Below, in pieces: positions 36,569 through 45,929 of a stretch of DNA of 64,000 nucleotides. Every line of letters starts with the position of its first letter. The stretch's first letter is position 1. A model generated the notes under the pieces. That model was given only the letters and a program-made list of their open reading frames with translations. It was not told the origin of the DNA and did no database searches. The stretch is from Acidobacteriaceae bacterium (GTDB taxonomy: Bacteria > Acidobacteriota > Terriglobia > Terriglobales > Acidobacteriaceae). The translations under genes were made by a program, and so were the position numbers. Where the stretch lies: assembly GCA_003165075.1 (NCBI GenBank), contig PLSM01000167.1:122994-186993 (forward strand), read 5' to 3'.

Positions 36569-38728
36569 ATGCTTTTCTTCGATCCTGGAGCTGTTTTCTT
36601 GACGAGTTGCTGGCGGATTTGCCTTGATTCTCTTCGCACGAAGAGAGTGTTCCTACTTGCTTGCTTGCTGACGCCATTATTTCTTGCGGCCACGGTGGTT
36701 TCAGCCCAGGGAGTCTGGACAACCGTTGGTCCCGCGGGGGGCGACGCGCGGTCCTTTGCCACCGTCCCCGGGCAGCCGAATCATCTGTATCTTGGCACCA
36801 CCAACAGCTGGATTTACGAATCCACGGATGGCGGTTCCTCCTGGCATCGACTCTCGAAGCTGAACTCCTTCGGCGATCTCATCGTCGATCACATTGTGGT
36901 GGATGCCGGGAATCCTGCACTGGTCTACGTGGCGGGGTGGACGGCGGACCGGCCCAACGGCGGGCTGTGGGAGAGCCACGACGGTGGCCGGCAGTGGACG
37001 GAAATTGAGGGTCTGCACGGTCAGTCCATTCGCGCCTTTGCGCAAGCACCTTCGAATCCCGAAGTGCTCTTTGCGGGGACACTGCAAGGGGTTTTCCGCA
37101 GCAACGATGGAGGCGCAAGCTGGACCCAGATCAGCCCGCCGGGCAGTCGTGAGATTCACGAAGTGGAGTCTCTGGCCGTCGATCCTGCCAATCCCGACAT
37201 CATTTACGCCGGTACATGGCACCTGCCGTGGAAGACCACGGACGGGGGCAAGGCCTGGCACAACATCAAGAAGGGCGTAATCGACGATTCCGATGTGTTT
37301 TCAATCATTGTCGATCCGGCTCATTCGCACATTGTTTACGCGAGCGCGTGCAGTGGAATCTACAAAAGCGAGAATGCAGGCGAACTGTTTCACAAGATTC
37401 AGGGCATTCCGGCCACCGCACGCCGTACCAGGGTCCTGAAGCAGGATTCCCTGCATCCCGAAGTGGTGTATGCGGGGACCACCGAGGGGCTCTACAAGAC
37501 TGTGAATGGCGGCCGGACATTCAAGCGCATGACCGGGCCAGACGTAATTGTGAATGACGTCTTTATCGACCCGAAGGATTCGAGCCGCGTGCTGCTGGCT
37601 ACCGATCGCGGCGGAGTGCTGGCGAGCGAGGACGGAAGCGCAAGCTTTGCGGCAGCGAATGAAGGATTCTCAGAACGCAAGGTGGAGGCGCTGCTGGTGG
37701 ACCGAGGCAATCCGGCGCGCATCTTCGCGGGTGTAGTCAACGACAAGAGCTACGGGAGCGTCTTCGTTTCAGACAACGGAGGCACCGGATGGCACCAGCT
37801 GGCAGGCGCCCTTGATGGACGCGACGTTTTTGTGCTGGCGCAGGCGCAGGATGGAACCATCCTGGCCGGAACCAACGACGGGATCTTCGCACTGAAGGAG
37901 AATGCGCCCAGTCACCCCGACGGCAAGGACACGGATAGGAACGCGGGCAAGACCAAGGAGAAGAGGAAAGACGCCGGCAAAGGCGAAGATCTGTCACCGA
38001 GGACCCAGACAATCTGGGAGCCGAGGGACACGATTGCCAACACGCTGACGAAAACGGCCACCGAGACGCATCATGGGGAGCGCGTCAACGTGGAGAAGCA
38101 TGTGGCGGAAGCGCGGCGGCGGATGGGCGGCCGCGTGTATGCGCTGGACTTGAGTGGCGATACGTGGCTGGCCTCGACGGCCGGCGGTGTTTTTACCAGC
38201 AAGGACAACGGCGCCACCTGGCAGGGCGGCCCGGTGATGGGCGTGACGGGCTATCTTGCAGTGGCGGTGCACGGGCCAGTGCTGGCCGCGGCCCGGCCGG
38301 ACGGCGTGGTGGTGTCGAATGACAGCGGCGAAAGTTGGTGGCCCATCGGCATTCCCACCGTGCTCACTCGCATCCATCGCATCGCCTACTCGCCGGACGG
38401 AACGCTCTGGCTGGGGGCGCGCGAAGGCATCTATTTCACCCGCGACAAGGGCAAGTCGTGGATGTGGATCAAGCGTCTCCCCTTCGTGGACGTGGACGAT
38501 GTCTATTACGACGCGCAACTGGATAGAGTCCTGGTGAGTTCGCGCTCCAGCGACTTTGTTTATGCCATCGATACGAAGACACTGGACTGGAAGTGGTGGC
38601 AGACCGGCTACAGGCTTTCGGCGGTTCGCTCGGCGAGCGGTCATCTGCTGGCAGCATCGCTCTATGACGGCGTGCTGGTGGAGCCGCAGCCGCGAGCGGC
38701 GGTGGCGGAAGCCGGACGGGGACGATGA
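36569..38728 (+). CDS. exported BNR/sortilin-type beta-propeller protein
   Basis: About 719 residues from ATG 36569 (a start at a later TTG near 36599 is possible). A signal peptide (VFLLACLLTPLFLAATVVSAQG) leads into repeated BNR/Asp-box motifs such as STDGGSSWH, SHDGGRQWT, SNDGGASWT, TTDGGKAWH, SDNGGTGWH and SKDNGATW, each part of one propeller blade. Around residues 440-500 a Lys/Asp-rich charged linker interrupts the repeats, separating two propeller parts. These proteins bind or process surface glycans or act as photosystem-stability-type factors; the function here is unknown. It lies 187 bp after the OmpA-like gene and 37 bp before mqnE. Confidence 0.83.
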   Translation: MLFFDPGAVFLTSCWRICLDSLRTKRVFLLACLLTPLFLAATVVSAQGVWTTVGPAGGDARSFATVPGQPNHLYLGTTNSWIYESTDGGSSWHRLSKLNSFGDLIVDHIVVDAGNPALVYVAGWTADRPNGGLWESHDGGRQWTEIEGLHGQSIRAFAQAPSNPEVLFAGTLQGVFRSNDGGASWTQISPPGSREIHEVESLAVDPANPDIIYAGTWHLPWKTTDGGKAWHNIKKGVIDDSDVFSIIVDPAHSHIVYASACSGIYKSENAGELFHKIQGIPATARRTRVLKQDSLHPEVVYAGTTEGLYKTVNGGRTFKRMTGPDVIVNDVFIDPKDSSRVLLATDRGGVLASEDGSASFAAANEGFSERKVEALLVDRGNPARIFAGVVNDKSYGSVFVSDNGGTGWHQLAGALDGRDVFVLAQAQDGTILAGTNDGIFALKENAPSHPDGKDTDRNAGKTKEKRKDAGKGEDLSPRTQTIWEPRDTIANTLTKTATETHHGERVNVEKHVAEARRRMGGRVYALDLSGDTWLASTAGGVFTSKDNGATWQGGPVMGVTGYLAVAVHGPVLAAARPDGVVVSNDSGESWWPIGIPTVLTRIHRIAYSPDGTLWLGAREGIYFTRDKGKSWMWIKRLPFVDVDDVYYDAQLDRVLVSSRSSDFVYAIDTKTLDWKWWQTGYRLSAVRSASGHLLAASLYDGVLVEPQPRAAVAEAGRGR

Positions 38729-38765
38729 GTCGCCCGGTATCACCCGTATTCGGTATCATCAATCT

Positions 38766-39917
38766 ATGAGTGTTCAGACTGAGGACCTTCGCGGCCCGCA
38801 CGCCTTCAGAAGTTATGATCCGCGGCTGGAACCCATTGCCGCCCGGGTGATGGCTGGAGAGCGCCTGGACATGAACGACGGGCTGGCGCTTTACGGGTCA
38901 ACGGATGTGCTGGCGGTGGGCTGGCTGGCCAACCATGTACGCGAACAGATGCACGGCGATGTGACCTACTTCAACGTCAATCGCCACATCAACCCGACCA
39001 ATGTCTGCGTGGCGGCCTGCAAGTTGTGCGCCTTTGGGCGCAAGAAGGGTGACCCGCTCGGCTACACCATGGCGCTGGAAGAGGCGTGGGAGACGGCGGC
39101 TTCGGGTTACTCGGAAGCAGTCACCGAGTTTCACATCGTCGGCGGGCTGCACCCCGACCTGCCGCTGGAATACTTTCTTGACCTGGTCCGCGGCCTCAAG
39201 GAGCGCTTTCCCAAGGTGCACATCAAGGCTTTCACCATGGTGGAGGTGGCTTATTTTGCACGCCGGGCCAAGATTTCAATCGAACAGACGCTGGTGAAAC
39301 TGCGCGATGCAGGTGTGGACTCCATGCCCGGCGGGGGAGCGGAGATTTTTTCCGCACGCGTGCGCTCCATCATCTGCGACCACAAGATCGACGGCGACGA
39401 GTGGCTGGAAACGGCACGGCTGGCGCACAAACTGGGCTTCAAGTCGAACGCGACCATGTTGTATGGACACATTGAGAACGACGAGGACCGCGTGGACCAC
39501 CTGCTGAAGCTGCGCGCCCTGCAGGACGAGACCGGGGGCTTCCAGACTTTTATTCCGCTGGCCTTCCACCCGGAGAACACGCCGCTCGACCACCTGCCGG
39601 TGACCACCGGTCTCACCGATATTCGCCAGATTGCGGTGAGCCGCCTTTTGCTGGACAACTTTGCGCACATCAAGGCCTACTGGCAGATGATGACACCAAA
39701 GATCGCGCAGATCGCGCTGCGTTTCGGGGCTGACGACCTGGACGGCACGGTGATCGAAGAGAAGATCTACCACGATGCCGGGGCCACAACACCGCAGGGA
39801 ATGACGCGCAAGGAGCTTTGCCGCCTGATTACCGAGGCAGGCCGCGTGCCGGTGGAGCGGGACACGCTGTATCACGCGGTGACGCGCAGTGAAGACAGCT
39901 TTACTGTGGCGGTTTAA
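38766..39917 (+). CDS. mqnE: aminofutalosine synthase MqnE (radical SAM)
   Basis: MqnE joins 3-((1-carboxyvinyl)oxy)benzoate to SAM-derived adenosine to form 6-amino-6-deoxyfutalosine in the futalosine menaquinone route. I choose ATG 38766, giving 383 residues; the longer open frame is the 3' end of the previous gene in another phase. The radical SAM cluster Cys81-x3-Cys85-x2-Cys88 sits in NPTNVCVAACKLCAFG, and VTEFHIVGGLHPDLP, SMPGGGAEIF and IPLAFHPENT are MqnE/MqnC-family landmarks; PGGGAEIF and the H-P-E-N-T motif fit MqnE. It completes a pathway link with mqnD at 9 kb. Confidence 0.92.
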   Translation: MSVQTEDLRGPHAFRSYDPRLEPIAARVMAGERLDMNDGLALYGSTDVLAVGWLANHVREQMHGDVTYFNVNRHINPTNVCVAACKLCAFGRKKGDPLGYTMALEEAWETAASGYSEAVTEFHIVGGLHPDLPLEYFLDLVRGLKERFPKVHIKAFTMVEVAYFARRAKISIEQTLVKLRDAGVDSMPGGGAEIFSARVRSIICDHKIDGDEWLETARLAHKLGFKSNATMLYGHIENDEDRVDHLLKLRALQDETGGFQTFIPLAFHPENTPLDHLPVTTGLTDIRQIAVSRLLLDNFAHIKAYWQMMTPKIAQIALRFGADDLDGTVIEEKIYHDAGATTPQGMTRKELCRLITEAGRVPVERDTLYHAVTRSEDSFTVAV

Positions 39918-39944
39918 GGCAAGTCCCAGGAAAGGGCGAGCGCG

Positions 39945-40160
39945 ATGATCGATTTTGGCCCGGCCATGGTGCTTGGACTCTGCTTCGGATTCATGTTCGG
40001 CACGGGATGCTCGCTGGCGATCATGTACTCCATCTACATGGGCGGCTATCGCAAGGCCGTGGAAGAGTCACTGGCGCCGGTGCCACCGAAGCGCTTCGCA
40101 CTCGCTGTCGAAACGCTGCAAGCCCGCCGCCACGCCAAAGCGGCCGCCGCGGTGAAGTAG
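39945..40160 (+). CDS. small membrane protein downstream of mqnE
   Basis: A 71-residue protein with one or two hydrophobic segments (residues 6-31, GPAMVLGLCFGFMFGTGCSL) and a basic C-terminal tail. It starts at ATG 39945, 27 bp after mqnE, with a plausible GGAAAGGGCG ribosome region, so it is probably co-transcribed. No family is recognised. A role in menaquinone metabolism would be inference from position only. It is tail-to-tail with the amidohydrolase gene, only 3 bp apart. Confidence 0.65.
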   Translation: MIDFGPAMVLGLCFGFMFGTGCSLAIMYSIYMGGYRKAVEESLAPVPPKRFALAVETLQARRHAKAAAAVK

Positions 40161-40163
40161 CGG

Positions 40164-41459
40164 CTACCGCCGCACTACCACGCCGCCCTTCATCACAAAG
40201 CTGACGTGTTCCACCACGCGGATGTCGTTGAGCGGGTTGCCGGGGACGGCGACGATGTCGGCGTAGTAGCCGGGCTTGAGCTCGCCGATCTGGTCTTGCC
40301 AGCCTAAAAGCTTCGCGCCGTTGATCATGTCGGCCTGTAATACGGCCAGCGGCTTCATGCCGTACTGGACCATGAGTGTCATCTCGCGGGCCTGCGTTCC
40401 GTGAGGAAACGGCCCCACGTCCGATCCCACCGCAAAGGGGATTCCCGCGGCCACCTGCTTTTTGAATTCGCGAATCTTGTAATCCAGCAACGCACCTTCA
40501 GTGGCAGCCTCGGCGGCTGTGGTTTTGCCGTGGGCAAAAAAGTCGAAGATGGTGAAAGTGGGCACGGCGAAGATGCCCTTCTCGCGCATCAGGCGCATGG
40601 TGTCATCGCTCAACTGGGTGGCGTGGTCAATAGAAGCCACACCGGCCAGCGCGGCGTAGAGTGTGCCCGGCTCGCCCATGGCATGCACTGCCACCGTCGA
40701 ACCCATGCGCCGCGCCTCTACAACCGCGCCAGCCAACTCTGCCTCGTTGTACTGGTAGTGAGTATGCAGCACCCCGTCGATCATCTTGTCCGGGCCGGTT
40801 TCGTAAATCTTGGCGAAGTCGGAGCCTTGCTTATGCTGCTCGCGCATGACCTCGACGAGCTGCTCGGCGGAGTCGGCGTAGTCGGCATTCGAGAGCACGT
40901 GCTGCGCGGGGTTGAAGTGGATGGCGTCTTCGTGACCGCCTAACAGGTCGATGGCATTGCCGCTGATGCGCAGGCGAGGCCCGAGGATAATGCCCTGGTT
41001 GATGGCGTCGCGCACCGCCGTGTCCGCTGAGCCCGCGCCTTCAGTGCCCATGTCTCGCTCAGCCGTATAGCCGCCCAGCAGATCGGCCTTCGCGGCCTGT
41101 TCAGCCAGTATGGTGCGCCAGGGCACGGACTCCTGCACCGTCTGCAGGTCTTCAGCTCCGGGGTGCAGAAAGAGATGCACGTGGACATCGATGAGGCCGG
41201 GCAGCAGAGTGGTGTCACCGAGGTCGATGATTTTTGCGCCCTGGGGATGCTCGACCGACGTACCTACGGCACGGATGCGCTCGCCCACCACCAGCACTTC
41301 GCCCGGCTGGAGCAGGACGCCGGTGTCAACCTGGAGCAGCCGCGCCGCATGAAGGACGATGGGAGTGGCCGGTCCAGACGCGGACTGCTGGGCAGCAGAG
41401 ATGAGAGCGAAGCATGCGCATGCAAGAAGGAGAGGAAGAACCTGAACCAGCTTGTGCAT
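40164..41459 (-). CDS. exported amidohydrolase (imidazolonepropionase/prolidase-like)
   Basis: A 431-residue metal-dependent hydrolase with a signal peptide (KLVQVLPLLLACACFALISAAQ). I choose ATG 41459 for that reason. The metal and catalytic residues of the amidohydrolase superfamily are visible in order: DVHVHL (HxH), FAKIYETG with the carboxylatable Lys, VAVHAMG, SIDHATQL and GSDVGPFPHG with the catalytic Asp. This subgroup includes Xaa-Pro dipeptidase- and imidazolonepropionase-like enzymes that cleave peptides or cyclic amides; the substrate is not known. It probably works in the periplasm on imported peptides. Confidence 0.88.
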   Translation of the reverse strand: MHKLVQVLPLLLACACFALISAAQQSASGPATPIVLHAARLLQVDTGVLLQPGEVLVVGERIRAVGTSVEHPQGAKIIDLGDTTLLPGLIDVHVHLFLHPGAEDLQTVQESVPWRTILAEQAAKADLLGGYTAERDMGTEGAGSADTAVRDAINQGIILGPRLRISGNAIDLLGGHEDAIHFNPAQHVLSNADYADSAEQLVEVMREQHKQGSDFAKIYETGPDKMIDGVLHTHYQYNEAELAGAVVEARRMGSTVAVHAMGEPGTLYAALAGVASIDHATQLSDDTMRLMREKGIFAVPTFTIFDFFAHGKTTAAEAATEGALLDYKIREFKKQVAAGIPFAVGSDVGPFPHGTQAREMTLMVQYGMKPLAVLQADMINGAKLLGWQDQIGELKPGYYADIVAVPGNPLNDIRVVEHVSFVMKGGVVVRR

Positions 41460-41746
41460 GGCATTGAATATGCCCCATCGGGCGACCTTTGTCGAGTATT
41501 GAATTGGAGCCATGATTGCGGAGGGTGATGGATGGTTCGGGATTACGGCTGGATTTCAGACCGTTCCCATTGCGGTGTTAGAATTCCCGCGAATCCTTGC
41601 GGAGAGATTAGGTTGCCGGTAGATGGAGAGCACTGCGAGAAACGAGATGCAATCCGGCCGGCGTTCTGCGCTACATCGCGATGTCTGCGGCACTGAACGA
41701 ACCTTCGACGTAGCGGTGAGGAAATCAAGACAAAAGAGGGCGAACG

Positions 41747-44248
41747 ATGAGCAGCAAGAGTAGCGAACTTTCACGGCGCGAGTTTCTGGTAAATGGTGCG
41801 GCAACATTGGGGGCAATTGCAGCCGGGCCGGCCTTGGCGCAGGCAGTGGAGAGCAACACGGGCAAAACAAAGGTCCTGCATATCGTCGGTCACTCCCATA
41901 TTGACGCTGCATGGTTATGGCCGTGGCGGGATGGATCGGATACGGTGCTGACTACGTTCAGAAGCGCTTTGGACCGGATGAGCGAGACTGCTGGTTTCTG
42001 CTACAGTCATTCGTCCTCAGCGCATTACCGTTGGGTGGAACGCGCCGACCCGGCCATGTTTGCCGAGATTCAACAGCGAGTAAAGGAAGGCCGCTGGGAA
42101 GTGGTGGGCGGCTGGCCGGTCGAGCCCGACTGCAACATTCCCTCTACAGAGAGCTTCGTTCGCCATGCTCTTTGCGGCAAGGACTACTGCCAGCGAACGC
42201 TGGGCGTGGATGTGAAGATCGGCTTCAATCCGGATTCGTTTGGCCATGCAGCGGGATTGCCAACAATCCTGAAGCGCGCGGGCTACGGATATTACGCCTT
42301 CATGCGTCCCCAGGAACATGAAATGAAGTTGCCGCTTCTGTTCTGGTGGGAGGGGCCGGATGGGTCGCGGGTTCTGGTTTCACGAATCTGGCGAAACTAC
42401 GACGCGGACGCGAGCTTTATCCGCACCGCAGCTACGGGAGCATTTGAGCCGGGCTTCGACCATGGCGTTCTGTTCTTTGGAGTGGGAGATCATGGCGGAG
42501 CAGTGACAAAAGAGCAGATCAGACAGGTGCTGGAAATGCAGAAGGACGCGACGCTACCGGAACTGCGCTTCAGCACGCTCCGGAACTTTTATGCGGCGAT
42601 CGAAAAGTCTGCGGCGTTCAGCTCCCTGCCGGTCGTTCGAGGAGAGTTACAACATCATGCGCGAGGGTGTTACTCAGCCTATGGCGAGGGCAAGCTTCTG
42701 AATCGCCGCGCCGAGCGGTGGCTGGGCGAGGCGGAGACGGTTTCAGTGCTGGCCAACCTGAGCGCCGGCCACACTTACCCAGCCGAACAATACGCAGAGA
42801 GCTGGTGGAAGGTGCTGTTCTGCCAGTTCCACGACATGATGGCCGGTACTTCGCTCTACTCCGACTACGAGGACGTGCGAGACAGCGTGGGATACGCCTG
42901 TGAAGTGGCTCAAACTTCAAAGGTCGAGGCGCTGGAAACGATGTCCAGGCGCGTAGACCTGAGCACGGTGAAGGAGGGCGCGGTATTTCTATTTAATTCG
43001 CTGCCGTGGAAACGAAAAGCCTTGGCGGAGTTCTATACCGAAGAAGATCCAACGGATCACTCGCCGATTACCTGCCTGCGATCGAAAGATGGCAGCAGGA
43101 TACCTGTGCAATGGAGACCTTCGGCAAGCATGTCGACATTTCTTCCGCGCTTGTCGGCATGGGTTGAGCTGCCAGCCTGTGGATACAAGGTCTTTGAATT
43201 GGCGCACGGGGATGCACCGGCCGGCGAAAGCTTCCGAGGGTTGGCCACAGTGTCGGAGTCGGGATTTGGAGTCTCCTCGCTGAAGGCGGAGGACGGCACC
43301 GAGTTACTTGCGGGCCCGGTGGGATTGGTGGTGATTGGTGATACGAGCGATACATGGGCGCACGGCATCAGTGAATTCCGCCTGGAGCTTGGGCGGCCTA
43401 CGCTGGTTTCATCCACGGTGATCGAGAATGGGACGGTAACTCGCGTGACACGGCAGCGAGCGCGGTGGCAGGATTCGGAGATCATTGTCGATATCGCCGA
43501 GTTTGCAGGCCTGGATTTTGTAGAGCTTCGCTTTGTGATCGACTGGCACGAAAAAGAGCAGATGTTGAAACTCGAGATTCCGACCGCGCTGGCGCAGCCG
43601 AAAGTCTATGCGAAGGTGCCGGGCCAGGTGCTGGAACGCCGCACGAATGGCGAGGAAGAGCCCTATCAGGATTGGGGAGCCGTGGAGGGAAAGATCGGAA
43701 ACGGCGACTATACGGTGGCGGTTCTGAATAACTCGACTTATAGCTACGACTGCCTCAACGGGCTGTTTCGCACGGTGCTGATTCGCTCCGCACCATTTAC
43801 GCGACACAACCCGGGCCAGGTGCCGCACAACGACAACAATGCCTGGCAGGACCAGGGACGGCAGGAGCGCAGATTCTGGCTGATGGGCGGACGCGGCGCG
43901 CATACGGAATTGGCGCTGGATCGCCGCGCTGAAGAACTGCAATCACCCGCCGAGTTTGTGACCGACTCCGTACACAAAGGGACGGAGCCCTGGGAGAAAT
44001 CGATGCTTGAGGTCATGCCGAGCAACGTTTGGGTATTGGCGATCAAGCAGGCTGAGCACGTGCCGGGTGCGACCATCCTTCGCATCCAGGAGCGCGCAGG
44101 AATCGCCGCGCAGGCAACGGTGAAGAGTACGGTGCTGGGTCTCGACCAAACGGTGGCGCTGGCTGCGTGGGAGCTAAAGACACTGCTCATTACGCCGTCG
44201 AAGAGCGGGCGGGCCGAGGTGCGGGAGGTATCGCTGCTGGAGGTTTAG
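41747..44248 (+). CDS. Tat-exported alpha-mannosidase, glycoside hydrolase family 38
   Basis: Removes alpha-mannose residues from glycans; here exported folded by the Tat system. The 833 residues begin with a twin-arginine signal (LSRREFLVNGAA, then ALAQA). The GH38 zinc site starts HSHIDAAWLWPW at about 49-60, and the nucleophile region is NPDSFGHAAGLP. Further metal or core motifs include FHDMMAGTS near residue 365 and RHNPGQVPH. The C-terminal beta-sandwich domains follow. A Tat-exported GH38 is uncommon, since many bacterial ones are cytoplasmic. It has no sugar operon around it; the preceding 233 bp hold its promoter. Confidence 0.92.
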   Translation: MSSKSSELSRREFLVNGAATLGAIAAGPALAQAVESNTGKTKVLHIVGHSHIDAAWLWPWRDGSDTVLTTFRSALDRMSETAGFCYSHSSSAHYRWVERADPAMFAEIQQRVKEGRWEVVGGWPVEPDCNIPSTESFVRHALCGKDYCQRTLGVDVKIGFNPDSFGHAAGLPTILKRAGYGYYAFMRPQEHEMKLPLLFWWEGPDGSRVLVSRIWRNYDADASFIRTAATGAFEPGFDHGVLFFGVGDHGGAVTKEQIRQVLEMQKDATLPELRFSTLRNFYAAIEKSAAFSSLPVVRGELQHHARGCYSAYGEGKLLNRRAERWLGEAETVSVLANLSAGHTYPAEQYAESWWKVLFCQFHDMMAGTSLYSDYEDVRDSVGYACEVAQTSKVEALETMSRRVDLSTVKEGAVFLFNSLPWKRKALAEFYTEEDPTDHSPITCLRSKDGSRIPVQWRPSASMSTFLPRLSAWVELPACGYKVFELAHGDAPAGESFRGLATVSESGFGVSSLKAEDGTELLAGPVGLVVIGDTSDTWAHGISEFRLELGRPTLVSSTVIENGTVTRVTRQRARWQDSEIIVDIAEFAGLDFVELRFVIDWHEKEQMLKLEIPTALAQPKVYAKVPGQVLERRTNGEEEPYQDWGAVEGKIGNGDYTVAVLNNSTYSYDCLNGLFRTVLIRSAPFTRHNPGQVPHNDNNAWQDQGRQERRFWLMGGRGAHTELALDRRAEELQSPAEFVTDSVHKGTEPWEKSMLEVMPSNVWVLAIKQAEHVPGATILRIQERAGIAAQATVKSTVLGLDQTVALAAWELKTLLITPSKSGRAEVREVSLLEV

Positions 44249-44295
44249 AGCGTGTTCGGCTTGACTGTTTGCGGTCGATATGGAGATGGGTGGCT

Positions 44296-44348
44296 TCCCA
44301 CCCTTTCCACGATAAGACTGATAAGACTGTGGCAAGGATGCGGCACCC
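44296..44348. repeat. intergenic palindrome, copy C of the dispersed family
   Basis: Left edge CCCACCCTTTCCAC (44299-44312) and right edge GTGGCAAGGATGCGGCACCC (44329-44348) pair imperfectly around a direct repeat loop (GATAAGACT twice). The CCCACCCTT and GGCACCCA edges match the other copies. It lies after the GH38 gene. Confidence 0.7.
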
Positions 44349-44389
44349 AGATCCGTGGAGATTGAGGGGCACCGGGCTGAGTGTTGAGG

Positions 44390-44426
44390 TTTCCTAGGTC
44401 CGAAAGTCCGGACCTGGGGCACCCAA
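44390..44426. repeat. intergenic palindrome, copy E of the dispersed family
   Basis: Stem AGGTCCG pairs with CGGACCT around AAAGTC, followed by GGGGCACCCA. It lies 40 bp from copy C, so two family members sit in tandem between the GH38 gene and the glutaryl-CoA dehydrogenase gene. Confidence 0.65.
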
Positions 44427-44529
44427 AGTTGTGTTAACACTCGAATCGAAAATGCCTAAGGGACAGGCGGGACACATCGAGCTACGTCTCTCGCGGGGAT
44501 ACGGCCAAACACGCGAAATCGGAGGAGCG

Positions 44530-45708
44530 TCAATACGCGGGAAGGCCGGTGATGTGCTGGCCGAGGATGAGGGTGTGAATGTCGTGGGTGCCCTCGTAGG
44601 TCTTCACCGATTCCAGGTTCATCATGTGGCGCATGATGGGGTAGTCTTCGGTGATGCCGTTGGCGCCCAGGATGTCGCGGGCCATGCGCGCGGTTTCAAT
44701 AGCCATCCACACGTTGTTGCGCTTGGCCATGGAGATATGCTCGTGGCCCACCGTGCCTGCGTCCTTGAGGCGGCCAACGTGGAGTGAGAGCAACTGAGCC
44801 TTGGAAATTTCGGTGGCCATCCACACCAGCTTTTCCTGGATGAGCTGGTGGCTGGCGATGGGCTGAGAGTGAAACTGCTTGCGCATCTTCGCGTATTGGA
44901 GGGCGGTATCGTAACAGGACATGGCCGCACCGATGGCGCCCCAACTGATGCCGTAACGGGCCTGATTAAGGCACATCAACGGGCTCTTGAGGCCGCCGGA
45001 GCCGGGCAACAGAGCGGTCGCGGGCACATGGACGTCCTGCAGTGAGAGGCCACTGGTGACAGAAGCGCGCAGCGACCATTTTCCATGGACCTCGTGGGTG
45101 GTAAAGCCAGGGCGGTCGGTTTCGACCAGGAAGCCACGCACGCGGCCGTCTTCGTTTTCGACCCTGGCCCAGATGACGGCCACATCGGCGATGTTGCCGG
45201 AGGTGATCCACATCTTTTCGCCGTTGAGGACGTACTCATCACCCACCTTGCGGGCAGTGGTGGTCATGCCGCCGGGGTTGGAGCCGAAGCCGGGCTCGGT
45301 GAGGCCAAAGCAGCCCAATTTATCGCCCGTGGCCAGGGCCGGGAGCCAGGTGTTTTTCTGCTCGTCAGAGCCGAAGGTGTAGATGGGGTACATGACCAGC
45401 GCCGACTGCACGCTGACAAAGCTGCGCAGGCCGGAGTCGCCGCGCTCCAGTTCTTGCATCACCAGGCCGTACTCCACGTTGGACATGCCGGCGCAACCGT
45501 AGCCATGGAGGTTGGCGCCATAGAAGCCCAGGCCGCCCATCATCGTCACAAGCTCGCGAGGAAAGCGACCGGTGCGGAAGCACTCCTCGATGATCGGGAT
45601 GAGGTTGTCGTCGACAAATTCACGCGCAGTGCGGCGGACCAGCAGTTCGTCTTGACTGAAGCTGGAATCAAGATGGAGAAAGTCAAAGCCCTGGAATTGA
45701 AAGCTCAT
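44530..45708 (-). CDS. gcdH: glutaryl-CoA dehydrogenase (acyl-CoA dehydrogenase family)
   Basis: FAD enzyme that oxidatively decarboxylates glutaryl-CoA to crotonyl-CoA in lysine and aromatic-compound catabolism. The 392 residues start at ATG 45708 (MSFQFQGFDFL). Family motifs: FGLTEPGFGSNPGGM, MWITSGNIADVAVIWAR, and a C-terminal YEGTHDIHTLILGQHITG, in which Glu of YEGTHDIH is the catalytic base; this last motif is the hallmark of glutaryl-CoA dehydrogenases over other acyl-CoA dehydrogenases. A longer frame to 45780 reads as non-native. No partner genes of the pathway are adjacent. Confidence 0.9.
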   Translation of the reverse strand: MSFQFQGFDFLHLDSSFSQDELLVRRTAREFVDDNLIPIIEECFRTGRFPRELVTMMGGLGFYGANLHGYGCAGMSNVEYGLVMQELERGDSGLRSFVSVQSALVMYPIYTFGSDEQKNTWLPALATGDKLGCFGLTEPGFGSNPGGMTTTARKVGDEYVLNGEKMWITSGNIADVAVIWARVENEDGRVRGFLVETDRPGFTTHEVHGKWSLRASVTSGLSLQDVHVPATALLPGSGGLKSPLMCLNQARYGISWGAIGAAMSCYDTALQYAKMRKQFHSQPIASHQLIQEKLVWMATEISKAQLLSLHVGRLKDAGTVGHEHISMAKRNNVWMAIETARMARDILGANGITEDYPIMRHMMNLESVKTYEGTHDIHTLILGQHITGLPAY

Positions 45709-45929
45709 GGTTGCACCTGCCGTTGGGTGGTACAGAAATAGCAAGGCTAGCAGATGGGGGCGAAGCGAGGGAACAGCCACCCCGCGGACGAAGACCTAAC
45801 CCCACCCCAGCAAGCAAAGACCGCTCGCTGGGGGCCCGGCCTGTCCGCGGGGACCCCGGTAGCCACCCCACGGTAATGAACGGACCATGGCCGGCGGTTG
45901 CCGGTCACGGACAGGAGGCGCGAGATTGT

